From: Sitta carolinensis
Taxonomy: Eukaryota; Chordata; Aves; Passeriformes; Sittidae
Assembly (NCBI GenBank): GCA_032173965.1
Contig: CM063283.1
Span: 113,547,687 to 113,611,686 of the forward strand
Reading direction: 5' to 3'
Length of the DNA stretch: 64,000 nucleotides
Shown here one piece after another: positions 13,043 to 27,716 of the stretch. A program made the position numbers and the translations under genes. The notes below the pieces were generated by a model. That model ran no database searches. It was given only the letters and a program-made list of their open reading frames with translations, and was not told the DNA's origin. Position 1 is the stretch's first letter. Each line of letters starts with the position of its first letter.

Positions 13043-13205
13043 CAGAATCCCAGAATCCCTGAGTTTGGAAAAGCCCTCCCAGCCCATCAAATCCAAGCTC
13101 TGCCTGATCCCCACCTTGTCCCCAGCCTGTGAGTGCCACCTCCAGCCCTTCCTTGGACACCTCTAGGGATGGGCACTCCAAATCTCCTTGGGCACTCTGT
13201 AGAGG
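13043..13205 (-). repeat. CR1 LINE fragment, antisense
   Basis: cagaatcccagaatccctga (reversed 8-mer end) followed by ttggaaaagccctcccagcc and ccccagcctgtgagtgccac, then ggacacctctagggatgggc. A diverged CR1 3' region. Confidence 0.75.
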
Positions 13206-13872
13206 TTGGTTCTGTGTTGAGCAGCACATTGAAACCTTTAGAGGTTCCCTACAACCCAGAACGCTCACTGATTTAAGCAGATTTTGAATTAATTTATTTA
13301 TTATTTCCAGTTTGAAATCAATAACAATAAGGTCAATACAGGTCTTTCATGCTTTCTCCTGGTACACCCCACGGACAAGGAAAGCTGAGCTCTCAGGAGA
13401 TTTTCAAAGAAATTTTGTAACTGACAAAAAATTCTGGCATTCAGACACCTGATAGCAACTGGCAGAAAGAACTGGGGTTGAGTAACTGGGAAAAGAAGTC
13501 TCAGGGGTCACGTTGACAAGGACACCCTGCAGCAAGTCAGGGGACACGCCTGACCTGGAAGCATCAGAAGGCAAAGGTGTGGCCAGGATTTGCAGCTCCA
13601 GGATCCATCAGTGACCCCTGTTATCCCTCTGGCAGCACTGGCACAGGTTTGGCACATGGAAATTCCAGACAAGAGCCCAGCTCTGGAGCTGCCAGGTGGC
13701 ACAGCTCAGGCTGGGACACCTGGGCTGTCTCTGCTGGCAGCAGCACTCACAATAGTAAGCATTTTCCAAGTGGAAAAAAACACTTTATCTCAGCTTTGTC
13801 ATCTTCTCAGAGGAAACAGGGCTCTGAGGAGGCTGATTTCTGCAGAGGTTGTGGACAGGACAAGGATGTTTT

Positions 13873-14012
13873 GGAATCCTGGAATCACAGAATGGTTTGG
13901 GTTGGAGGGACCTTAAAGATCATCCCGTTCCAAGGGCAGGGAACCTTCCACTAGACCAGATTGCTCCAAGCCCTGTCCAACCTGGCCCTGGACACAGAAA
14001 TACCTGCTCTGA
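13873..14012 (-). repeat. CR1 LINE 3' end, antisense
   Basis: ggaatcacagaatggtttgg, gttggagggaccttaaagat, then cttccactagaccagattgc and ccaacctggccctggacac. A classical CR1 3' end in reverse. Confidence 0.9.
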
Positions 14013-15297
14013 AGCTCCAGCTCCAGCTTTTCTGAAAGCCAAACCTGGTAAAAGACTAATCTGACGGGAAACCTCTCCTTATTCCAGAAATCTGTGTTCT
14101 GTGCCAGGCATTTTCACTACAGACGGTTCTGAATAAACACTGGCTGCAAGAGCTCACACTTCAGGTAGCAAACAAATTTCATACTCCAATTTGGGACCCA
14201 CAGCTTTGTGAAAGGCTGAGGATGTTGTTAATCAATCATCTCTGCACATCTTTGCAGGTTCACAACCTCCTCACATTGCCCCATAAATGTTACCAAGCCA
14301 AGGCTGTTTGGCTTCCCCGTGATTCAAATGAAGATAAATTTAGCAAAGCAGATGTAAAAACAGCATTCTGGAGCTTTCAGTGGTAAATTCTGCAATGAAG
14401 TTGGTGAGAATCCAAGACAAAAACTACAAGGTCAAATGACTACCAAAAATGGAGTCGTGTGTTTTTAGATTTGAGTTATCAGATTCATTTTTCCACCCTC
14501 CATAATAAAAGGGCCAAGAAGCAAGAATGAATGGAAATGTTTGTACTGCAGAGACACAAAGTGTTACTCAGACTGATTTCTTGCAGCTGTACAGGCTTAA
14601 AAGAAATGAAAATAGTAGAGCATTATTTTTATCAAGTTGATTTATTTTACCTTGGATTTATTTTACCTTGGATTAGAAGGCAGTGATGAAGCAGGTAATG
14701 TACAAAAAAAAAAAAAAAAAAAAAAAAAAAAACAAAGTATCATCCTCACATCTCTTTTCTAATCATAAATATATCTCATTTCATGTCTTTTTTAATGAAG
14801 GCTGCTGCTGAAATAAATCTCAGTTACACTCATGCTCCCTCTGAAATTAAATTTATAATTCCATGGGTGCAAAGAAGCAATTTGGGTCTTGAAGAGATTT
14901 GCCAAGTGAGAGTTTATTGAGCACTCCAACGTTTCAAAGTAAGGCCCAGCAATGCTCCCAGCTGAGTGAATAGACAGTCCTGCATTGACTCCAACAGTGC
15001 AGGACCAGCTCCTAATTCCTTCCTTTTTCAGGAAAAAGGATCTGTGCTCTGTGATAATGACTGCTTACAGTTGTTAGCTGATCATAAAAGACTCCACTTC
15101 TTTTCTCGAAACAAGACTCTTTCTCCTCATATCCTGTGGTGATGCCAGCGCTTTGCACTGTGGATTATCTGGCTGGGCTCGTCCTACAGACAAATCCCCT
15201 CTATCCCCAGAATTCCTGTGTTCCTGTGCCCTTTGTGCTCATCACAAATGAGATTTTGCAGAGCTCTGAAACAAAAGGCAGAGATGAGGCAAAGCAC
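14013..15297. other. Intronic DNA with a poly(A) run
   Basis: Unique-looking sequence. It contains a run of about 29 A at 14704-14732 and a short duplication (tttattttaccttggat twice near 14640-14672). No gene seen. Confidence 0.5.
15288..15297. repeat. Target-site duplication, left of LTR-like copy 1
   Basis: ggcaaagcac, identical to 15966-15975 on the other side of the element. Confidence 0.65.
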
Positions 15298-15965
15298 TGT
15301 CTGGGTTTGGAGGGCAGGTGTGTGCTGAGGAGGGCAGGAGCCCCCCTGGAATGGAGAATGCAAAGCCCTCCCTGGGCATTGTTCTCATGGTGCCATTCAG
15401 GGGCTCTCAGGCCAAGCTCTGGGCTGGCACTGACAGTTCTCTGGCAGGAGAATGCCAATAAAAATGCAGTGCTGCCAGCGCAGCCCCTGGCAGAGTCCGA
15501 ATCCCCCCTGCCCCCCGGGGCTCGGGGTGGCAGCAGAGCCATCCCCTGGGGGCTGCAGCCTCCTGCAGGGGCACAGGGGGCTCTGCTGGAGCAGGGAGCC
15601 TGCAGCAAGGGGCAGATTCCCTCTGCAGCTGCCCTGGGCATCCCTGGGGCTGCTCTGCCTCTGGCACTGCCGGGCCAAGGCTGCCCTGGGCTGCCCCAGC
15701 TGCCAGGGGAGCCAGGCAGGAATGCTTGGCTCCTGCCCTGCCTGCAGCCTCTGCCAGGGGCAGCAGGGAATTTTCTCAGCCCTGCAGGGAGACTCCGTGG
15801 GCCCTGAGCAGCAGAGCTGTGCCTGCAGGGAGGATGGGTGCTGGCAGGGAGAAAGCAAACTGCCCCAGCTGCTTTGGAACAGCTGCCCATGCACACAGGA
15901 TTCCCCCAGCAGCAGCTGGGCATGCAATCCACACCTCTGCTCACTGCACTGCACTGCAGCCACCA
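15298..15965 (+). mobile_element. LTR-like dispersed element, copy 1
   Basis: A 668-bp GC-rich unit starting TGTCTGGGTTTGGAGG and ending GCAGCCACCA, so it has TG...CA termini. It contains AATAAA (in gccaataaaaatgcag) and is flanked on both sides by the perfect 10-bp direct repeat ggcaaagcac (15288-15297 and 15966-15975). A near-identical copy lies at about 41093-41754. The termini have no inverted repeat beyond TG/CA, which fits a solo LTR. The 10-bp duplication is longer than the usual 4-6 bp for retroviral LTRs, so the class is not certain. Open frames on both strands are shared with the other copy and reflect GC-rich stop-poor sequence. I do not recognise the family by name. Confidence 0.7.
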
Positions 15966-15975
15966 GGCAAAGCAC
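15966..15975. repeat. Target-site duplication, right of LTR-like copy 1
   Basis: ggcaaagcac, identical to 15288-15297. Confidence 0.65.
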
Positions 15976-18900
15976 TCCACAACCTCTCCTTCCCTGCTCT
16001 GGCTTCTTTCATTACAATCAAAAGGAGAAACAGAACCATTTTATTTAGGGTGCTAAAGGCTACAAGAAATCCCTTGTGCTGTGCAAAGCCCAACAACCCC
16101 ACAGAGGGAGCCCAAACACCCAAATATTCCACGGATGGATGCAGTGCCAGGCAGTTGGGGACCACAGCAAACAGAGGTAAAACACTCGAGACTTCCCAGA
16201 AGCCAGACTTGGACCTTGAGATGCAAACACCTGCTTCACTTAAAAGTGGCCCTCATGCCACCAGGAAAGGGGGAATGCAGGCAGGAATCACAGTCAGCTC
16301 AACACATTTCTCTACATGCAGGAAAGCCCATGAGGGCAATTTTTAGATTGTAAGTGATTTTGGAAATTAGGACATTTTCAATGAATTTGCACACAAAATG
16401 TTCAAGACTGTGTTACAAGAGTTAAACTCACTAAATTACAGTGAAAAGTCCACTGAACTTTCTGGGTCAGCTTCTGTTACAGAAAGGACATTTATAATTT
16501 GCAATATTCTCTGTTGAACCTCCTTATTACTTTACAAATCATACACAACCAGAATAGGCCTACAGTACTTAAATTGAACAAGCAATCCCTTCATATTCCT
16601 CCTTTTGCTTTGTGTTTGCACAGCACCACCACGAGTTCTCTGCAGCACTACCAAAAACTACACCAAAAATCCCATTGTTGATGATAAAATGATTGCTTAA
16701 GGGTTATATTGATGTGTTACATTCACAGCCTCAAAGGGAGAGTCTTGTTTTGTTGGTGACACTGGTTTCATGTTGTTCTACAGGCTCTAAATAAAAGGAT
16801 GTGCTTGGAAAATCAGGGCTGTGCCTTTCCAGCGCTGCTTTGGAGCAGACAAGAACATGACAACAACATTTGCTGCAGTTTTACTCGAAAACAAAATGTT
16901 CTCAGCACTGGCACACAACCTTCCTGCAGGGTGAAATTTCTAGAAAAGCCCCTGGCATGGTTTGGACCAGTGCAGAACTGAGCACACACAATTGCTGGCT
17001 CCATTCCAGGACACAGATTATTCCTGTTTGGTATGACACTAACCTGCCTGGAAAACAACTGGAATTCAATAACCCAAGTGTGTGCTGCACCACTCTTTAC
17101 CCTCCATGCTAAATAATGGGCCTGAGCACACTTAATTGGCTAATTTGACCAGGACATAAGTGAATTATTCAGGGACTTATTTAGGAGAACTCCTTGTCCT
17201 TTGCTGGGAAATTAAACAAATCACTGCAATCTCGTATGTCATGTAGGTTTTGCCTAAGAGAGTAACCAAAGCAGATCATTTGAAGAGAATCCTCTAAGCT
17301 GGCCTGAATTGGCTCATTACCTGGCTGCTGTGTTCAAACAAACATCATGTTCACAGGGAGAGGAGGAAGAGTTCAGAAATACCTTTTTTTTGTTGTTGTT
17401 GCTTTTTGCACTGCAGATTAATAATATGTATATATTTTTGTCAGGAAGAAAAGCACAGAGAGCAAAAATAGCTCTCAAGTGAGGCTGCTGCTCCTCACTC
17501 CCCTGTTCCTGGACCCATGACAGCCATTATGTAACCAAAAGGAAAATTAGATGAAATAAACAGCAGAAGTTAATTGGGTTGATATCAAGTAAAAATATAA
17601 TTAGTCAAAGTATTTTGTGGCAAAGGCGCTGACAGTATGTGGCTGTTCCTCAGCCTCAGTGGTGAGCAGGGATCCTGCCATGTGTTCAAAACTTATTCAT
17701 CAAGCATTTCCATGGAAACACACAGATGCATAATCTTTGGATCACTTATTTCAGGAATTGCTGCTCCCAGGGTTCTCTCTGGAGTGAAAACTCAGTCCAG
17801 GAGAGGGTAACAAAGTGGGATTCTGGACCAGAAGGATCTCCACAAAGGAATTAATTCACAGCAGGGTATGGTGAGGGAAAGAAGGAAAAGGCATCTTGCA
17901 AAAGAAAAGAAAAAGACAAAAATCTTGACCTTAATTTACCCTCTCAGAGACTGAAAGTTGAGAAATGACAGCACTGGGAAGAGCCTGGAGAGTTTATAAA
18001 TGGCCAGATGCCCTCAGGAAGATTGAAATGTCTGCAAGAGTGTCAAATAAATGCTGTAATGAGAGAGACCTTGGTTAGACACTGGGTTTGCTGCTGCCCC
18101 CTTAAGAATCAGCTCCACTCCAACTTCTCCAGGTTAAGAAAAACCCTCCCACGCTGGGACTCTCACATCCTGACCCCACTTACTGTGACAGCAGCTCCCT
18201 GCTCCTACAAAACCTATGGACTCTTGACTAAGCGGGGCCCTTCCCTCCTGCTGGGAAAGACAGGTCAGGCTGGTTGGGATGCACAAATCCACAAAAGGCA
18301 TTTGTGAAGCATCAGTAAAGATTTGCTGTCTGAATAGAAGGTGTTTCCCTGCTCAAAGCACTTCCATAGGAAATAAACACTGTATGGAAAGCAGGAGTTG
18401 TGTGCTGGAGGGCAGCCCTGGATGTCCCTTCACATTCCTCCTGCTGCCAGCAACAAAAATCAGCACCTGGGTCCCCTCCCAGGATAATTCCTGGTCAGAG
18501 ATGCTCAGACAGGGAGGTCTGGGACATGATTCCCTTTAGCAGCAGGGCCAGGAGTAAGGAATATTCTCTAAACCAACAGGATTCCCCCACTCCTGGTCTC
18601 TGTGTCCGTGCCAGGCTCTGGCTGGGAGGGGAAAACAAATTATTCATAATGCCTGAAAGATAATAAACCCCATTACATCAGCATTAGTAGTGTAACACAA
18701 AGCCTCAAAAGCCTTCATAGGGTTGTTCATAATTATTTGAGGATTCTGTTGCTGCAGTGATATGATAACTCCTGCGGGCTGGAATTTCCTTAGGCACAAC
18801 ACAGAGCTGAGCAGAAAGGGTGAAGCCTTAACTTCAGCTTTTTGGCTTAACTGTGCCTCACAAAGACCCTGCAATGCCTTTTGATTGTGTTTAGTCAGGC

Positions 18901-19067
18901 ATTCCCCAGCAGCAGGGATAATGCAAGCAGGCACCCGTCACTGGCTGGGGATGCTCACCCAGAGCAGAGCCACAGCTCCCAGTGCTCCCAGTGCCATCAG
19001 CCTGGAAAGGTGACAGGATGGGGTGCTCAGCCTGAAAACATGGAAATGCTCTCAGATTCTGTGCTCC
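15976..19067. other. Intronic DNA, nothing recognised
   Basis: About 3.1 kb of unique-looking sequence without interspersed repeats I can name and without convincing coding exons. Confidence 0.5.
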
Positions 19068-19729
19068 TGTCTTGGGTTTCTGTTGTTGTGATGGGGTTTT
19101 AAAAGTCTCTGGTTTCCCAGCCCCACGGCAGGAGAAGAAGCTGAGATCCATCAGTTCTGGTTGTCAAGGTTGTTTATTTTCTCTTATCTTATTTTTTTTT
19201 TTATCTCATCTCTTTTCTCTGACCTGCTGAGGTCTGTGTTGCAGGTCAGGATGAGGCTGAAGACTGACTGCCCTTGGGGTGTGTTTATCTTTTATACTAA
19301 AAACTAACTATACTTTATTTACAATAATTTTCCAATCCCTATCAGCTATGTTGGACAGGATGTCTCTACTCTAAACTGGTCAAGAAGTGCCACCACCACA
19401 GCAGAAAGATGGAGGACAAGAAGATGAAGAAGAAGCACAGGACATGCCCAAATTCCTCCATCTTTGTCTCTCGAACCCCCATTCTAAAACCCAAAAATTC
19501 TACTTTTTTCCCCCTGTGACAAGTTAACTATCATTCTACTTAAACTCTTGTGACTTGTAAATTTTCCAGGGCAGTCAGAGGAATGTCCTGAGTTCTGACC
19601 CTGCTGTAAGACTTTGAGACTTTGTTTGAGAGAGGAGCAGGTCAGGAGGAGAGACAAGCAGGCTACAACCCTTTTTTCCCCTTGGGTATTTCAATAAAAC
19701 TCTACAAGGGTCTGTGATCTGTCTCTACA
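19068..19729 (+). mobile_element. Solo LTR-like element, sense
   Basis: Starts TGTCTTGGGTTTCTG and ends GTCTCTACA (TG...CA). AATAAA at 19693-19698 lies about 30 bases before the end, as expected for the R/U5 part of an avian endogenous retrovirus LTR. Base composition (T-rich then A-rich) differs from the surroundings. No internal retroviral genes flank it, so it would be a solo LTR. I could not find a clear target-site duplication, so exact ends are uncertain. Confidence 0.6.
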
Positions 19730-19949
19730 GGGTGAACCTGCACGTCTTGAAACAGCTGCAGGTGCTGTGAGACCTCACCTGGGATCTGCTGCACTGCACA
19801 CGTTTCTAAAAGTGAAAAATGCTTTCAGAGCCCCACTGACCCACTGAGAGCAGCCCCTCGTGCAGCACTCCATAAAGAACGGGCACAATCACAGCAGTGC
19901 TGCTTTTTAGATGGGATTTGGGGGAAGAAATCCTTCCCTGTGAGAGTAA

Positions 19950-20118
19950 TGAGGCCCTGGCACAGGGTCCAGAGCAGCTGTGGCTGCCCCTGGATCCCTG
20001 GGAGTCTCCAGGATCTTGGTCTCGGATCAGCATGGAATAGTGGAAGGTGTCCCTGCCCTGACTGGGGGATTTTAAGGTCCCTTCCCACCCAAACCATTCT
20101 GTAATTCTGTATTCAGAG
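19950..20118 (+). repeat. CR1 LINE 3' end, sense
   Basis: ggtccagagcagctgtggct, gcccctggatccctgggagt, then attttaaggtcccttcccac, ccaaaccattctgtaattct: the 3' end of a CR1 with a degenerate terminal 8-mer. Confidence 0.85.
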
Positions 20119-22138
<2,020 letters not shown>

Positions 22139-22141
22139 TAA

Positions 22142-25100
22142 AAGGAATCACTGCCACAGTCGTTACGTTTGAAAAGGGCGTCCGTTCTCTGGTGAGCTCC
22201 AAAATTAAAAGCATGCCCAGTTTAATTGTCTGTTCCATCTTGCCTAATGGAATTAGCGTTGTTTCTGCTCTGTTTGGAAAATGGGATAGCATCTCTCATT
22301 TTCTAAATTTTTCACAGCATGTCACCCCGTTATTTGTCATTCTATTGCAGGAGCAGCTCAACCACAGGGACCTTGTGGGATAAAATTGCCTAGGGGAAAA
22401 AAAGAAAAAAACCACAAAAAAGTCAATGCAAAACCCTGTTTGTGATTAACGTGGAAGCACCATGGTCCTGCTGCTTCCAATCACCCATGGGTCTCTGCAG
22501 AACAACTGCCAGCCCTGTGGCATTCCAAGGCTGGATCCAGTAGGAAGTGATGATGTGTTCGGTTCTCTCTTTTTATTTTTCGCCTGCTCGTTTTCCTTGG
22601 GTTTTGTTTTAACTTGTAACATGGGGCTTGTTCCACTTCAGCTCACAAAAGGTCTCGTCTGATTTTGTATTTCACTGGGGCCCTCCCAGAACACTGGAAG
22701 CTGGGATGTTTGAACAAGGAATGTTGTGTCACCGGAGTCTTGTGGAGATGCTGGGTGGTTGTTACCAGCAATTATGCAGCAGAACAGCAGAAATCACTTG
22801 GTGCAGAGCAAAAAAATCCATGGCAAATGCACCACTAAAATAATGTTGCTTTTTTGGTATTAAAGCCAGAATTATAGGAGGGTACTTTTATCTGTGTTTT
22901 AGAAGCTGGAGGTGTTTTTATTCCTGTTAATAACAGCATCAATGCCTGAAATAAGTAAATATCATCAACACAAGGGAATGGCGATTATAAAATGAAGATT
23001 TGATGTGCTTGGCGGAGGAGAAAACACTGATTATAGAAATATAAGAATGAGATTTGCCATTTTTCCCCTCGACTGCAGCAAAACCCAGGAAAGTTTGAGC
23101 ACGTGGATTCCACAGCTCTGACAGAGGCACAACCTTTCCAACCCTGACTCATGTTTTGCAACTGGAGCCAGGAAATAAAGAGCAGTCTCTTACTAGAACA
23201 TGTGTGTGTGTTTCACACATCTATTATGTGGTGTCAGAAGAAAACTGCATTTGTCACCATATAATAAACGTGTGAGACAAAAATGGAGCAAGGGATAAAA
23301 AAAAAAAAAAAAAAAAAATAAATCTGAAAGGGACTTGGCAGGGAATTTGAAGTGGTAAATGCAAGGCTTCCAAATTTTCCAGGAAGTAGGTGGTACTGAA
23401 GAGAAATCAAGATGAAATGTTTAGTTCTCCTGGTCTGTGCAGATTTCAAACATCTGCATCACCTTCGGGTGAGACAATGAGGAAATTGCTGTTTGTTCCC
23501 TGAAATCATCCAGAGACCTGGGAATTGCAGCTGAGGGAACCTGACACCCCGAGGGGGCGGGGGATATTTTCAGGGATGCTGAACACCGTGTTTTCCAGCA
23601 AAGTGATTGGCAAGGAGGGGAAGAATAAAAGATGTCTCACCGAAACCTCCTACAAGATCAAAAGGCAGAATATTTCTGCAGTGCAGCAAATGTGGATTTG
23701 GTGGTTTAAAGTTTCCTCTCTCTCTTTTTGTTTGTGGGTTCCCTGGCGGTGTCCTTTGCTGCTCTGGCCTGAGCACCTCTCCCACCCAGCCATCCCCAGC
23801 CTTCCCCGCAGCACAAAACCCCTCAGGCTGGCAAAGCTGGAGATAAAAATCAAATTTGTTGTTATCTCAAACCTTTCCAGTCCATATCGAGAGAGAAACT
23901 GAAGGCAGTGATCTGAAAACCCACGGAAGAAATCCAGGATTAAAGAGTTCCCCCCTGCACTGGATGGGTTCATCTCCCATTTTTAAACTGCTCTGTTTGG
24001 GTAGAGTGTCCTGCTGAGTGAGATAGGAGCAGAGGGCATCAAATAATGCCAGAATTACCTGCACAAGTTTTAAAACACATTTGTGCAGAAGTAGCTTCTT
24101 ATACTGTGCTTTGACCCCATGCATTGAGTTATTTTTGTTGAAGGTAAAATCAAGCCAACCTTCTACCAAAACTATGAATTTTCACTCTTTTAGTTCACAG
24201 ATATTTACAATCTACCTCCTGGCAAACACTGAAAGCCAATTTAGGAAGTCAAATATTCACCTTTCCTTCTTCCACCTGATCCCAGCGGCAAAGCCCAACC
24301 CAGCATTCCTGCCAAAATAAAAAGTTATGGAACACAAAATTCTAAAAGCTGAAGCCAGGAAAATGTGATGTCACCTACAGCAGTGTCCTCATTTCGTGTC
24401 ATTGCTGAAGGATCCAAACCACACTGAGGTCATCAGATGGTGTCATCCACCAGAGAAGCCACTCCCCAGCTGGAGCAGGGAAAACAATCCTTTATCTTTT
24501 TTCAGAGCTTCCCCACTCAGATACAGCTTCAATGAGAAATGAAATGGGAAAATGATAAGGGTAAACATTTGCTAACACTGTTATTAATTATTGAATCTGC
24601 TAAAATTTGACTGAAGTGTATTATAAATACATTTATACTTTCCATGCTAAGTGCTCCAAAATCTCATCTATCTGTTGTATGAGACACGGTTTTTATGGAT
24701 TGTCATGGGAATTTTGCATTGTGTGTTAGGAAATTAAGAATAATGCATTTTATTAAATGACGTTAAAATAATGAACCAAATTAAAATTCAGCAGAAAGCT
24801 CAAATCAAGGATGCCTTAATTCCCCATGGAAACGCTGCCATAACTTCCTGAGATGTAAAAAAAAAGTGGAGGTGCCTTTACCAAGGCACATAACAAAGAA
24901 TTATCCCAGGGAGAATCCCTGCACCTTGGTTATTCCCATTCTTTCTACCATGAAATCACTTTGAGGGCAGAATCCTCGGCAAAGCATTTTCCAAAAACAC
25001 CAAATCAACCTGACTCCTTCATCCAGCATCATCAAACACTCAAAACAAGGCTTTAAATATTTAAAAAAAATATCTGTTATGTATTCTTTTCAATATGCAT

Positions 25101-27716
25101 TTTTCTTAATTTATTCACTTACAGCAACATTCAGAAATATCTCTTTGGATTCGGAGGATAAAACTTTCACAAAGATTCATCTCTAGTTTCCCTGATGGTG
25201 GTGCACATCTCTCAAGTGTCCAAAAACATCAATTTTGGGACAACAAAAGCACATTAGGCTGCTGTGGAACCACTGGGGGGCCTTGAGGAATGGGGGGAAA
25301 AAATCCAGCCAGACTTCACTGCAGCTGCAGGACACACCTGGTATTTCCACATTTTGCAGCCCCCATTTCCCAGAGTTTTAAATATAAAATAATCTCCAGT
25401 TGGGAATATTTTACGATAATTGAATCCTAGGCAAAGGCTTGAAAATTTTAAGCCTTTTTCACCTGGTGAAATTTATTTCTAAGGGAAGTCTTATCATCAT
25501 AAGCAAAGTAGGTATTTTTAAAAACTAAGCAAGCCTTGCAAATGTATAATTCTGATAAGGAAATAGACCAGTAAGAAGAAAAGGAAAGCCTTTTAAATTT
25601 GGGAGGTGTAGTGGGAAGATCAGGTAGGGTACAATAGTGAGAGAGACTGAAAGAATTCAAAGAGAGAGATGCAAAAAAGAAAAGGGGAAAAAATGGTGAG
25701 AAAGAGAAAAATTCTAAACAAGCCTTATGAAGTTGTATCTGGCCAGTGGGGAGCACTTGGTGACACTCTGGCAATTCCCTCTGCCTAAAAATAAACATTT
25801 GAGCATTGAACAGTTCCAAGGAAAGGAAATTGATCTGCATATTTGTAGCTGTCATAAATAAAATAAAATAAAATAAATAAAAACAAGTGACAAAGCCAGA
25901 GACTTCAGATTCAGAGGGATAATTTTACAAATAAACTGGGAATAGGGTGCATTTATAATTCTGACACAGGGGCAGCTTTGAGAGCATCATCTGCAGAAGG
26001 TTTTACAGCTGCAGAAACAAGCACACTTGCCAGCTGTGGAAAATATGTGTGCAAAGCAATAAAATGTTCACTCGGATGGTTATTTATAAACAGTGCTATT
26101 GACCAGACAAATATTGTCTAAAGCTGTTCCCCTCTTCACTACAGCCCCTTTGGCTGACTGGTTTATTGTGGGTTTGATTTCTCTGGGATGAATTGCCATA
26201 TTTACCCCTTAGCCTTGCCCAGTCCTAGCAAATATCTCCCTCTGATAAGGATTTAAGCAGTTCCAAGCCTTCAAAACCTCCCAGCAGACTTTTCTCTCTC
26301 CCCAAATAAACATTGCTGGAGTTAGAGTTTCTCACTTGAATTTTCTACTGCTCTTCAAAGAAGAAATATTTATCCTGCCCAACTGCTTCTTAGAGGGATG
26401 CAGGTGAAAGGAAGAAAAACATCAGGATTTCTCCCTCCCCAGTGCTTCTGCAAGACAAAGAACAAAAGGGAATTTCATTGTGCTGCAGGATGAGCCCAAA
26501 GCACATTGGCAGAAATGCAGTTTAAGCAGGGTCAAGAATAAGTGGCTTCTGCTCCAAACTGGATCATCTTCATTCCAGGGATGATCAGAACACAGGGCTC
26601 TCCACTCTGCAGCTCTCCTTTCTATTTTAAGAGTTTTAACATCTCCTGCTGCTGGGTGCTAGACTTGGACAAGGTTTAACTTCTCACACATCCCCACTTC
26701 CCTGGAGTTGCCTGCAATTCCTTTCACTTCTCTCCCGTTTTAATTTTACTGATTCTCACAGAACATTTCATTGTTATTTATTCTAACACGGAAAATTAGA
26801 GGCATTAGCAAGAGGGGAGTTCTAAATGCCAGCAGGGAAAGGCATTCCCATCTCCTTGGAATGTTTCCTTCAGGATTTCTCTACAGGTGGAAAAAGATGA
26901 GTTTTATTGCTGAAGAGGACTGTGAGGCTTAAAGGAGGCAATTACAATTTCACAATGGCCAAAACTACGAGGAATAGCAAGAAATCACGGAGCAACGTTT
27001 GTGGGAAATAAAAAAAGAGGTGCTGATGAGGGGTATTTCAACTAAAATCTTGCTGTATCTCACATTCAGGGAAAAGGGATTACGACATTTGTTTAACAGC
27101 TTTATTCTCTGGGTAGTGCTGTACTTTGCAAACCTGCTATGAATGTTTGATAATGGCTTTTTGTCATCTCTCACACCTTTCTCACCAATGAATTCCTCAG
27201 CTCTTCACAACTCCAGCTGCTCCCTCACCCCTAAACGTTCAAATATAATATTGAGATTCAAGCAGAAACTCATATTACAAGGTAAGGTCTCTAAAAGACA
27301 GGTATTTAGGGGTTACCTGGCAGATCAGATATTATTAAATAATTCTGTGCTGACCACGTATCAGACTTGCCCAAGAAGAGTTTAATTTTGTACCTCCTGT
27401 CTTTGCAATCCCTCCAAGACTCTCTGGGCATGGAGAAAGAGCAGGTCCCAGTTCTTCCCACACTCCCACAGACCTCCACTGTCAACATTTTTCCTTCCTA
27501 AAGCAGGGACAAGCCCAGAGAGGGCCCCCGAACCCCTGTCTGCTCATCACTCCTGAGCCTACACAGGTTATTCCCTGCAGGGCTCATGATCTCCATGGCC
27601 AGAGGAATGACAGGATCACAAAATTCCCTTTAACTCTGGCCCTGTTCCTGTTTTCCAAGCAGAAAAGCACAGTAGGAAGCTGGGATGGCACTCTTTTCAT
27701 TGACCAGTAGAGTCTT
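22142..27716. other. Intronic DNA, no gene recognised
   Basis: About 5.6 kb of mostly AT-rich, unique-looking sequence. It includes a poly(A) run near 23299-23320 and a small AAATA repeat at 25855-25884. No CR1 fragment was noticed, so this block is repeat-poor relative to its neighbours. Confidence 0.5.

Noticed and set aside
15136..16353. Overlapping open frames of 150-260 codons on both strands, again near 41050-41957
   Set aside because: They are inside the dispersed LTR-like element, occur in both copies and in several frames at once, and have no known domain. GC-rich stop-poor sequence explains them.
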